From the NCBI GenBank assembly GCA_963513935.1, contig OY740770.1:92970511-93034510 (forward strand): a stretch of DNA of 64,000 nucleotides. Reading direction: 5' to 3'. Positions within the stretch are counted from its first letter, which is position 1; each line of letters opens with the position of its first letter. The stretch is from Aphrophora alni. Lineage: Eukaryota > Arthropoda > Insecta > Hemiptera > Aphrophoridae. The notes beneath the pieces were generated by a model. That model was not told where the DNA came from, ran no database searches, and was given only the letters and a program-made list of their open reading frames with translations. Below are positions 1-11,948 of the stretch, piece after piece. The position numbers and the translations under genes were made by a program.

Positions 1-195
1 GCTATAAAATTGTATTAGGACTGAACTACTGGTCTTGGCATTCCTCTTTTTTTAAACTCAAGAACAACTTTGTGTAATATATCGGCTAAAAACCAACTTT
101 CCCATTTTACACAGACAATACGACAATAATAATTGTGTGTACCATATCATTTCTTCTCCCTCTCTTATTTAGAGTGTGAAAGTAAACATAAAGTA

Positions 196-791
<596 letters not shown>

Positions 792-1724
792 TTAAATATA
801 TACAATACTTGAGTTCAATTCTAATGCATATCAATAGGTTTTTATTTCAAAACATAATATTTCATTCTCAAACAAAGAAGATTTGGCTACATGTAACGAC
901 TAAGGATGATTTGGTACATTCAACAATTGACGATACTGACTTAGTTATTGAAACGTCGTCTTGTACAAATAAAGTGTTTATTGTGTTTTATTTCATATGA
1001 TAATTAAAATTTTTACACGTGTTAAAATCCAATGTAATAAATAAATATACATCTTTTGGTTCACGTGTTGCTATATTTATGCTTTTAGAATAGTAATTGA
1101 TAAACCAATATGTAACAATAACACAATTTTATTATAATAAAAATATTTAAACCCAATCTGTTTTTTTATTATTATTTTATATATATATATATTCAACATG
1201 TTAGCCCACGGATTGGATAATTTTATCAATTATAAAACTAGGTACAATACCTGCTTTTTGTCTTATTTTTTTTACCTCGCCACGGCAGTCGCATTAAACC
1301 CGTGACTGGTTAGTGTGATTAGGCCTAATCAATATTTCAAATTTTTTTAAAAAGTGTGTTTCGTGATGCGTGTTTTTTGTGACTTTTATTTTGTGTAACT
1401 TATAACATATTTGACGACCACATAATGATGGGATTTGTGTAATTTCTGTGATCTGAAGATGGGTACATAGGCTACCCGAAACCGCTGTAATCACCAAGTG
1501 ATTTCTGGATTGGAATAAGACAAAAAGCAGGGTATTGTACCTAGTTTTATAATTGATACAATCTGTTTATCAATAATTTCTACCATAGACGCCTTAAAGG
1601 GAATATGGAGATGTAGATAAATAGCTAGGATAGATGACGTTTGATCTATAGAGAAGGCGAAGAAGATTACTAGCCTAGACTTGTAGAGTGTTCTCAAAGG
1701 ACGTGTTCTAAAGGACGTAGAGTG

Positions 1725-1985
1725 TTCTATAGTGAGTACGGACGTGGCAATTCTGAGGGACTTTAACGGGATCTAGACTTCTTTTCACGTAGTCTTGGGT
1801 TAGATTCCTCTCTTTCATCTTGTCTATCGGGTATCTCTTGACCAACTCTTGTTCTTTTCCGACCCTGATGGTGTTAGAGTATTCGAGGGCTAAGGGGAGG
1901 GTTTTTATTTTATGTTGTTTTCTTCCTTTTTTTATAAGGTGACGATGACAGAGAGATTTTTCGACAAGGAAAACAAAACACTTGT
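1725..1985 (+). repeat. R2 interspersed repeat, copy 1
   Basis: This copy carries the R2 core TTGACCAACTCTTGTTCTTT, then TCCGACCCTGA and a segment ending in a pyrimidine-rich tract with ATAAGGTGACGATGAC. The same order is found near 2.7, 29.3 and 33.1 kb on this strand and reversed near 9.9, 36.2 and 46.0 kb. There is no open reading frame. It is probably a non-autonomous element of about 250 bp; its class is unknown. Strand labels for R2 are relative to this copy. Confidence 0.75.
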
Positions 1986-2689
1986 GATGTGAAGGTTAGA
2001 CAGTATTTGAATTTCACTAATAGATTGAGTACCGTCAAGGGGATTGACGCCTGGTTCCGTTACAGCGTTAGATATTCTCAGGTGTTTTGTTTATTTTACT
2101 ATTAATTTGTGATTAATTTTTCAAAATTTTGTATGAATCACGTTATTTATACAAATTTGTCGTTACTTAAATTTGTTAAATATTAATTTCAGAAATGCAA
2201 TGAGCTCGTTTTAAACTTTAAAGTTTGGTTAATATAACTGGTAATATCTAAACTTATTTAATTAGGCCTAATAGATTTTATATTCCATATAAGATTTAAT
2301 TTTGAACCACAATATTCATATAAAGTAAGTATTTTCAAAGCAGATTAAATTTCAATAAATTTAAAAATTTGATTTTACAGTATGACTTTATTTAAACAAA
2401 ATCCATATTTTGTAAAAAAATAAAGGTTGCATCCTATACCTTACGCATTCTTAAAGTGGCTAAAAAAATTACTTGGAGGGCATGATTCATTTTGGTATTT
2501 TCTGAGTTATAAATGGGAATTATAATTTACGTTTATTATAGGTTTATACAATTGTTTGGGGCAGTTTAGATTATAAATCTTCATATTTCACCAATATGTG
2601 ATCAAAATCATTTTAGCCGATTTTGAAATATGATTAATTTTTAGTTATCAGTCGTTAAGTTTTGAACTTGTAGATGGTGACGATCTTAT

Positions 2690-2965
2690 CACTTATGTTC
2701 ACTCATAGGTTCACTATATTGGATACAAGCATGAGGGAACTTAGCTGAATCTATACTTTTCCTTGTGGTCTTGGCTTAAATACCTTTCTTTCATTTTTTA
2801 TCTTATCTCTCTTGACCAACTCTTGTTCTTTTCCGATCCTGACGTTATTAGAATAATCGAGGACTAAGGGGTCTTTTCCTTTATTTTCATAAAAAGAGGG
2901 GGAAGGGGTTCGTCTTTAAACAACAAGAAAAAATACTTATTTAAATGTAATTTTATGAGGGAGGG
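2690..2965 (+). repeat. R2 interspersed repeat, copy 2
   Basis: This copy lies in direct orientation 0.7 kb after copy 1. The core CTCTTGACCAACTCTTGTTC is intact, followed by TTTCCGATCCTGACG and a purine/pyrimidine tail ending at GTCTTTAAACAACAAG. Its divergence from copy 1 suggests separate insertion or an old duplication. Confidence 0.72.
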
Positions 2966-4334
2966 GAAAGAGAATTAATTGCATTTTCAACAAAACTGTG
3001 GGAAATCATAAAAATACTTGTTTTTACTGAAAAACAAATTACTTGGGTATTATAAGCTATATATTAGAAAAAAATCGATCTAAACCGTGTTAGGGTATTA
3101 CGAAAATAATAAAAATTTAGTGTTTCGATTTACAACAAGCATCCCAAATTTGAAGTCATTAAAAAAAATTCGTCTAGGCCTAGACAATCAGACATCAGAT
3201 AAGAGAAAGATAGACGTAACTACTTTTTTTATACAACCAGTCACCTTAGATATTTCTGTTTCAATTTATTTTCACTTTTTGATATATGTATTAGCGAAAA
3301 GATAACATTCGTTTTAAAAATCTTTTTGTTTACACCATATGTTTGTCCGTACGAAATACAAATTTGTTCATAAAATAATAATAAACGGCTTGTGTTACAA
3401 TTAACAGACAGAAAATATAACTAGAAATCGTTAATTTTAAATTACTGTATATGTGTAAAAAATAATAGAAGTACGCAGACAAATTTTACATTTTCTTTAC
3501 AAATATTAATATTTACGTATGAATAAACACAGTTACAATTCCTTCAAGACTAAACCCATATTATACAAAACAAACTATACATGCATGAAGATATATATTA
3601 CAAATAATTTTACCTCAGAATAAGTGTTGCAATAGACTGCAGTAAACAGTAGGTTACTATCGATACTGATCACAACCTAGCATGCTCAGTTGCATTACAA
3701 AGTGTTTAAAATCGATCAGGAAAATTTACAAGGTTAGTTTGGATGATCGATGATAGTTCTATGGATCCTGACAGTGCCAGATTAATTAATTTGTTTATAT
3801 TTTCTCTTATATACAATTTAATTTTTTAGAATAAGTTTAGGAATCCTGATAAACTTTTCTTAAAGTAATTGAAACATATTCCTAAAACAATAAAATAAAC
3901 TGTTCAAAATATGTACACCTCGTTGATTGATTGATGTCGGTGATAATTTTGTTATTAACACTTCAATTTTCGTATGTTTTCAGATTTCATTACCAAATTT
4001 TGATTAAAAATTAACAATAAAGAGTAGCAATTGGTAAAAGAGGTTCAATTTTTCTTTTCAAGATTGTGTTACATTAGGCTACTAATAATAAACCAACTAT
4101 TTTGTAAAGCTTTAGACTAACAATTGATCATGTCAAACTTAGCTCTCTCAGTAACAAAACATTTGGAAAAGGCGAGAGCCTACAATCAGATCCAATTCAA
4201 AAGAGAATTAAAATAGTTAAAATTTTTAATTTGTTGGGGTTTCTTTAATGCTTCTGATTTGGAGTTGAATGTTTCATTAACTATGGTTGATTCATCATAA
4301 ACACGAAGAAATAAAAATACACAAAGAATACCGG

Positions 4335-5070
4335 AAAAGGGGGGAGTGAATTTACAGTTATTGTGTGCATACTAACTTAAGTAACTTTTTAGCTAGGTCC
4401 ACAAAAAGAAGAAGACCTGGTGCGTTTATTGGAAAATTTTCATATTTTATATTGGCTAGCAACTTTTTTCATAAATAATTAACACCCATGTTACGTTGTC
4501 AGAACTTTTGTTTTTATTCACGTTTTATGAAAGAGCGATATGTGACAAATGGTTTGTGCGTAAATACAATCTGAAAATAAAAAGGATTTTAGAACCATTT
4601 TCTCAAATTTTTACTTTTGATGAAATTTTCTCATGGGTTTCTCGATTTTGGAGAATCTAGTTGCTACAACGAGAGTAAAAGTGCACAACTTGACCGCAGT
4701 AAATCTATCATCTAAACGCAGGGAAATATATATTTTTAACGTATTAATTTTTTCACCTAGTATACGCACTAAAACTCAACCTCCGTTTTTGACTGACCTT
4801 CATGTTTCAAGGCCTCATAAAACAGGAAAAGAAGTGATTTTCGACATACCGTTAGTCCGATGTCGTTGTCGTCTGCACGTAAGCATTTTAGTGGCCACAC
4901 AAAATTAAGATAGTTACATGGAAATCTGGTCTAATTGTTCATGTAGATCTATATTGAAATTCAGAAAAATCTAACTTAAAATATCAAAATAGTGGTAATT
5001 TCATACAGTTTTTTGTTTATATCTCTGATGTTAATCAGCTTATAACATTAATTAGATACACTTTTGTAAA
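4335..5070 (-). repeat. R1 element fragment (right part), reverse orientation
   Basis: The segment at 4800-4860 (TTTCAAGGCCTCATAAAACA, then GTGATTTTCGACAT) is the reverse complement of the matching part of the copy at 37826-38600. A G-run near 4335 corresponds to the C-rich right end of the copies near 38.6 and 41.1 kb. The stretch after 4990 matches the motif at 36790-36850 (TTTGTT-ATA-CTC...TTAT-CAACTTATAAC). A 91-codon frame at 4633-4908 lies inside the repeat and is not treated as a gene. Confidence 0.6.
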
Positions 5071-5460
5071 TTCCAATAACGGTACTAACCCCATTTCCTA
5101 CGACACAAATAGCGAAATTATTCTGAAAACTGTAATTTAGAACTCTGTTCTAACAAAAAAATGTGATATATCTAGTCACAGACCAGATAATTTGTTATTT
5201 AATGAATAAAAAAATATATATATTTTTTTTATAAATTACATTATATTTTTTCCATTTTCTTTTTATAAAACTGGTATAATTCAATTTACAATGTAGATAA
5301 ATAAAAATCCCTTGGCGTATGACAAGTTCTTGTTAGTATAAATCTATGCTGAAAATTTCATTAAGATATCTCAAATACTTTTTGAGATATGTGACATATA
5401 GTTTTTAAAAACGCAGTTTCAGGAAAACTTAAAAACGACTAGTAACAAGTCAGCCTACTT

Positions 5461-7134
5461 ACATTGTAATAATGTCCAGCACAGTATGAAGAGTTGTCTG
5501 GGTCTTCCAACCTTCTTTTAGCCATTGTTCAAGCTTGTCTGATTTTTCTTTCTAATTCTTGGGCCGCTTTCTCAGCTTTTTGATTACGTAGTATATCGAG
5601 CCTTTTCAGTGACGACACTAAATTCTGCTCAACTGTAAGTCATAAACTTTCCACCATTTTGATTTTTGACACATATAGCCTTCATTAAATGATAAAACAG
5701 CTTCATACACTCCAAATGTAAACGTTTCCAAGGAAACGAATGTTCTTTTTGGGATTCGGGACCAGATGACATTGTTGGCATTTGGTCAGGAGGGCCGGGT
5801 CAGCCAAAGCTTTAAAAGTTGGCTTTATTTCCAATATTATGATCTCAGCTAGATGAAAGTGTTTGTTGTGGTCGTATGTATCTTTGTTTATCCATGGCCT
5901 TGTTGTACTTACACCATGAATTTTCATCGTTCGGGCAAAGTCGGTGTTGCGGAGTTTCATTAGTTGAAAGTACATGAAAATAACCAGCCCATACAGCTTG
6001 TTTCATGGCACTTAGGTTGTTTAGGTTCCTTCTTATTGCTAGACCATAAAAATTCTGTAGTTTCTGGATGGCCACATCAGTCAAACGGTTTTTCCCTAAC
6101 AAAGTTTTTCCATCGGCTAGTATTTTTTTAGTTAGCTTCAACTTTCTTAGTCTTGTGCCCAATCCTTTTTTGCACATGGCCAACACATTCAATTTTATTA
6201 ATGTTGCCATGTTCCCCATAAGGTTTAGAATCCCTCACAGCCTGGTTTGCATTAGTGTCACCACCCCCAAGGTATTCTGTATACCTAACGTTATATTGGG
6301 AGACTGATCGATGAAAAATAGTTTTAGCGCCGTACAATTCCATCCCTCCACTACTTACCTTATAGTTTGCAATACATGTATCACTTTGTGCATTTGCTGT
6401 TCTGATAGGGCATAAACAGTGTTTTGACATGGGTATAATATCCAGGACCTTACCAGTATCACCAGAGGTGACAGAAACAATACCGTATAGCGATGAGTGC
6501 CCCCTTCGCTGCCAGGACCCATCAACGGCTACACACAAATCTCTTACGTTATCATTTTCATGAGTTTCAGCTTTTTCTTTCAACAGTATTTCATGTTTTT
6601 TAAACCTGGTAGATGGCGTTGGCAAATTCAGAATTCCACAAAGACTTTGAGCCGCGGTATAGCTTTTGCCGATTACTCTTAGGCCATATACAAGTCTCAG
6701 ATTTATGTCAAAATATATCTCAACAGGTTTATTTTGTCTTTCTTTCTTTGGTTTTAATTGATCCAATATGGTTTTTGAGTCAACAGTAATTTGATCTGAA
6801 TTAGTAAACAATTTATTCTGAACTGAGTGGCTTGGCCTACAACATTATTCCAACTGATAGAAAGTTGAGGTGGCAATTTCTTCAAACAGCTATTTCACTT
6901 ACAGTCTTTTCTAAAACATTCACATCAATAATATACAAAGCTCTCATTTTGTAAGTCATAGTAGGACAAATTTTGTCCTAACTTTACCTTAGAACTCGAT
7001 GATTTTTGAGGATTAGGCCTAGGCTCACATTCAGTTGGTGTTTATACAGTTGAAGGTTTAGGTCTATGAATTCCTAAGGGTTTCCTTGGTTTGTGGAATG
7101 ATTTACGAGTGCCACATTTCTGTTTATTTCCCAT
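5461..7134 (-). pseudogene. Mutator-like DNA transposase relic
   Basis: On the minus strand from ATG 7134 (MGNKQK) the pieces line up with the insect Mutator-like transposase domain. They run CVAVDGSWQRRGHSSLYG and SSGGMELYGAKTIFHRS (6530-6300), YLGGGDTNA and KIECVGHVQKR (6270-6165), GTRLRKLKL to AVWAGYFHVLS and WCKYNKA (6160-5900), ADPALLTKC (5800-5780), FGVYEAVLSFNEGYMCQKSK (5716-5650), and a charged tail with EDPDNSSYCAGHYYN (5510-5465). The frame is broken at about 6159 (extra G), 5880-5905, 5730-5755 and near 5630, and stops interrupt the N-terminal part and the tail, so it is dead. Terminal repeats and a target duplication were not identified. The family assignment is from memory of conserved blocks. 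Confidence 0.82.
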
Positions 7135-7494
7135 TACAACGAGTAAAACACAAATATTACACACTAAACACTATCACAACAAAACTAGTAAAACATAAAA
7201 GATGTTTAGAAACACAAACATAACCAAACTGTTGTCACAACTAGACAAATAAACACAGAAGATCATTAGACTAAGCAGCTGCACTGTTGCCAACCGCTAA
7301 CACAAAATACTTCCCAAATAGCATTGGGCTTACTACATGAAAGTCTCTAAGTCGGCAGGTTACGAGTGTGCTTCAGGAAATGCTCGTAGAGTAGCTGTAC
7401 CGTACTACATTTTTTTTTAACAATATCCCTAAGTATTATACATCACTGGAATCGGGAGATTTCAAGGAATAATAATCCATATTTTTCAGTTTAG

Positions 7495-7690
7495 ACTACC
7501 CAAACAAGCTTTTTCTATTAGGAAGACCCTTGATCTACCAATACAATTTAACATTTCCTACAAGGCCCAAGAAATCAACTTTTAGACATTACAATTTGAG
7601 GATCTGCTTGTATTAAATTGTGTGATTGGGCTGGGTAAGTACCACGAGGGGCCTATCAACTTGTTACAATTTATGATGTTCCTGAAAACT
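7495..7690 (-). repeat. R1 head copy, reverse orientation
   Basis: The reverse complement reads TGGTACTTACCCAGCCCAAT, then ATACAAGCAGATCCTC, then CTTGGGCCTTGTAGGAAATG and TTGGTAGATCAAGGGTCTTC. This block order is shared with copies at 18.9, 23.2, 37.2, 37.8, 40.2 and 54.3 kb. It is about 200 bp, with no coding potential. It sits 360 bp upstream of the transposase relic; I see no link between them. Confidence 0.75.
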
Positions 7691-8595
7691 GTATCAAACG
7701 ATAACAAATGAAATATGGTAGAGTAATTTCATCTTGTTTCTCTGGTGGACGTAGTTTGAATAAAGTAGTGTTTAAAATATAAACAAACAAAAACAAAAAT
7801 ATAAAAAGTAGTGTAAGGAAACAAGTCAAAAGGACTATGGTTTTCTTATTTTACATAGGTTGATTCATGAATTATTGGTTGTTTAAAATAAATTTTAGTT
7901 ATAACTAAAAATATAAGATTTTATGTACATATTTTCACCATCCAATAAATTGTTTAATGAATTAGTTTAAAAAGTTTGATCTATATATAAATATTTAAGT
8001 GAAGATGCAGTGCACATACCGTACAAGGTTGATTTATGGTATTTACAAAAATATTTTTAATTGTATATAATTGAAATTTTGAATATCTTGAAAACTGTTT
8101 ACTTCTCAAGAGACAAAATTGTTTGTTTTCTAACGATGATGTCTAAAGATTAAATAATAACAAAAGAGTTAGTGATCAAAACTAAAGTATTTGTAACTGA
8201 GTACAACACACAAAAGATTTCCATAAATCTTCAAGTTTTGAAATTTGAGACACAATTACAGATCAATAACATATTAAGACCTTCAGTTTTAATGGTAAAA
8301 TGCTATTCCTAATAAAATACTAAAGTGTTCACGGTCAGTGAGTACAATACACAAAGTGTTTATCATTGCGAGATCTCGGAAATTGGAGGTCATGTTGAAT
8401 TGTTACAGTGTTAATTTTGATTGAAATTCCAAAATTAGAGAGGCCAAGGAAAAGCACTTGTGAATCTTAATCAACAGTTTTGAATAGCTACATTTATGTG
8501 ATTATTTCATCGAAGCACTGCAATATCTACATTCATTGGAAAGATCACAAATATGGATTGTTAATACCAAATGAACGTGCAATTTTTAAATAAAA

Positions 8596-9262
8596 AAAGT
8601 CTATCTTAAAGTTGAACCTGTTGGATTACTTCAAAATCAATACTCTTCGATTTCTGTTATTGGCATTTTCTAGTGTTAGGCGGTTTCCACGTGGTCTTCC
8701 TGTGGCCGGCAATTTGTTTTATACTTAGAATATCTAAACTCCTACGCAATTGTCACATATTAACAATAAGCCATATAAACCGTTAACTTTTGCGAGATGT
8801 AAGCAATAAAACACAAATAAAGTAAGCTCTATATCGTAAGTACAGATAAGTCGTTAACTTTTGAGAGGTAAAAAAAATCAGACCCAATTGTTACGAAAAG
8901 CAATATAAAATGTTAAGTTTTGTTAAATGTAAGTAATTAATTATAACAAAGTGAATCTCCACAAATAAACTAAGCACTATTTAGGTTTATTAACGTAAAA
9001 ATAAAACACCTATATTTGAGACTTTATAACAGTGGTTTCAAATTATTTTTCTTGTGAAACATGTTATTTACCCATAACGACCATGCTATTTAAATGATAA
9101 AAAAAAAATAATTAAAAATACGTGTTTCTACAGCAAATGAATAATTTTCGGATAATCTGCAGGTAACACTGTTTAATTTGACACTTCAATCATTAAAATC
9201 GGACCTGTATTAAACAAACGTGACTAGCATAAATTCTTTAGCGAATTAAATATAAGATAGTT
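8596..9262 (-). repeat. Left arm of a dispersed inverted repeat
   Basis: The reverse complement of this stretch matches 11266-11650. Shared blocks include TATATTTAATTCGCTAAAGA, GATTTTAATGATTGA then GTGTCAAATTAAACA, CCTGCAGAT, ATCATTTAAATA then ACATGTTTCAC, and GCCGGCC-CAGGAA followed by GGAAAC. This arm is longer than its partner because of extra sequence around 8740-9010. The pair could be the ends of one 3-kb element or two copies of a repeat in opposite orientation. A short unremarkable frame (9431-9619) lies between the arms. Confidence 0.68.
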
Positions 9263-9899
9263 TTTCCCGATGTTTCGGTATTTACTAACAAAACATACAG
9301 TAGTCTTAGATACCGTCATATCGCCATTAAAAACACCAACAGTTTCACATATGATAAATACTTTTTAATACAACCAGCAATAATTTTGAGATATTCAGGC
9401 AAAAATGTTTAACGACTGCAATTTATAAACATGCTGTTTAAAATTAAATTTCTTTCTTTGTTTATTAAAAACCATAATTCAAATCCTACACATGCAATAT
9501 TCACTTTTTATTTAAATTCATCGCTTATAAATTGTAGTTTTAAGGAAAATAATTGTAGACAGATAGACACACGTCGAAAAAGCGTTCTGGACTTCTTTTT
9601 GCAGACTAAATTTTCTTGACTCCCTCTGTATATTTATATATTTTATTAAAATAGTTAAGTACAATTTGTTTTTGAATTGAAAGTTATTTTAGAAATTTGA
9701 AAGTCATGGTAGCAAAATGATGATATCGATATTAAATTCAAAATCAAACAATTAAGAAACATTCTAATAAACCTCTCATATTGGATATTTTAAAACATTC
9801 CATACATCTTTCTTATAAATCCAATATCACGCTATGTCTATCGCATATTAGGACCTATAAGAAACAGTTATTTAAGGCATAAAAGTGAACATAAAATAA

Positions 9900-10020
9900 T
9901 ACACCTAAACCTCGAATACTCTAATAGAGTCAGGGTCAGAAGAGAACAAGAGTTGCCAAGTTAAAGATGTAAGAGAGGGATCGAGGAAAAGTATCAGTAA
10001 AAACACCGCTCCCATAAAGA
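9900..10020 (-). repeat. R2 repeat, partial, reverse orientation
   Basis: This stretch contains CTCGAATACTCTAATAGAGT, then CAGGGTCAGAAGAGAACAAG and AGTTGCCAAG. It is the reverse complement of the R2 core with substitutions in the GACCAACTC part. It lies between the two inverted arms at 8.6-9.3 and 11.3-11.65 kb. Confidence 0.6.
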
Positions 10021-11265
10021 AATAACGGGAGGCTATGGGTGGCTTGTCCCTTGCTTTGTGAATATGGAATTTCTATTCATGCGATCATAATGGGAATAAA
10101 TATTATGATGAAACCATCGCAGCATTAGGTCGAAGGATATATCTACATGGTTTTTCAATAGGTCCATGCACTGCAAAATAGTTTCTGCACTGTTCCAAGG
10201 CAGGTAATCGATTTTTTACAATCGATAATTTGTTCGATTAGGTTGAAATTGGATTCTATAAGATTATCTATACTACTATCGTTTTTCATAAAAAACAAGA
10301 ATTATTGCATTACTATTTACTCTCTAGTGATCCCTTTATTGTCTCGTGATATATGATTGTGTAAGCGTTCCTTATATTTTATGTTTTATTGAAATTGACT
10401 ATAAATTCCAAATGTCGTAAGTTTGATTACTTAGTTTTTTGGGAGTTTATAATAAACATTCGTAAAAATGTCTAGTTTATTTGAAGTAATGGCTTAGATC
10501 TAGCAATTTTAATGTGCAAATTTTATTTTATTATGTTTTTTAATACTATTGCTGAAAAAAGTTATTACAAAAAATTTATTTTTATATCCTATTATTTCTT
10601 GTAATATATGTTAAGGTTATGTTAAATTTTGGTGTGTCTATGAAAAATCTTACAGCATATTGCAAATTTCACGCTTGAACCGACATTTTCAGTTTTTTGT
10701 ATTTACATACATTTTGTACAAAATAATCTCAATATATAAAACTTGGGGCAATATGGCTAGCTTTAAATGTTTATATTCTCTTTAAACAATTTCACCAGTA
10801 CCATGTTATGATCAAAATTTACTTAAATTATTTTTGTTAATTTTTCATTTAATTATAATCTAAAAATATTACGATTTAGTATTATATACATATTATTTTT
10901 CCGATTATAATCTACCGTTTTATTCTAGATAACTGATATATTAAAACATATGTATTGATTAAATGGTATTTTTACATCAATATACTGCTTCCCACTTAAG
11001 GTTTTTGTGACAACTTATGGTTATTGAGTTGTAGGGTTTACTATTTAATGAGAAAACTGAAATAAAATATAAAACCCTGGAATGTTGACTGTCTTGATAG
11101 AAAAATTAATATTTACCCCCCACTTCTGGTAGGCATCTATCCCATTTGTTAGCATCGTAACCAATTCGTCAAGTCTTTATATTTTGCTCTAAATCACATT
11201 GATTGATATTCACAAGTTACATGAAAGTTAAGTCACAATTTTGCAGAAATCTTTACAACTAAAAT

Positions 11266-11650
11266 CTTATATTTAATTCGCTAAAGAATTTCTGCGCCAG
11301 TCGCGATTTTAATGATTGAGGTGTCAAATTAAACAATGTTTCCTGCAGATTTGCTGAAAATGATTAATTTTCGTTGGAATCACTTATTTTGTAATAAACG
11401 TATCATTTAAATAACATGTTTCACAATAAAAGTAATATAAAACGGCTGTTATTAATTCTGAAATATATTTTATTTTGTTTTAGAATTTATAACATCGAGT
11501 GAGAACTTCCGGCCGCAGGAAAACCGCTTGGAAACAGTCGAATACCAGAAAAAGTCGGTCGACGAGAAAATGCCAATGACAGAAATTGAAAGGACTGAAT
11601 CGTGAAGTGAACAACAGGTTCAACATTTTGGTGGCTTCCAGAAGGAAAGT
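11266..11650 (+). repeat. Right arm of a dispersed inverted repeat
   Basis: This is the partner of 8596-9262 in opposite orientation; shared blocks are listed there. The arm runs directly into the 138-bp tandem duplication at 11672. Confidence 0.68.
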
Positions 11651-11671
11651 TATAGAATAAACTTTAAAATT

Positions 11672-11948
11672 TTATTTTTCGTTTGTAGAACTGCTAGCAT
11701 CCACGTCTCTGCTTCGAAGCTGTGCAGTTAACGGTTTTAAGTGGACGTCATTTAAATAGGAAAAAATATATTTTTAATATTTTACGTACATTGTTTGGGT
11801 AAAAAAAAATTATTTTTCGTTTGTAGAACTGCTAGCATCCACGTCTCTGCTTCGAAGCTGTGCGGTTAACGGTTTTAAGTGGACGTCATTTAAATAGGAA
11901 AAAATATATTTTTAATGTTGTATGTATATTGTTTGGACAAAAAATCTT
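11672..11948. repeat. 138-bp tandem duplication
   Basis: Two head-to-tail copies start at about 11673 and 11811. Both contain TTCGTTTGTAGAACTGCTAG, CATCCACGTCTCTGCTTCGA and GGTTTTAAGTGGACGTCATT. They differ at only a few bases (for example TGTGCAG versus TGTGCGG), so the duplication is recent compared with nearby repeats. There is no coding potential. Confidence 0.9.

Noticed and set aside
4633..4908. Open frame with VIFDIP-like motif, shared with frames at 36556-36744 and 40664-40912
   Set aside because: The shared peptide only reflects the R1 repeat; orientation, ends and frames are not conserved as in a gene.
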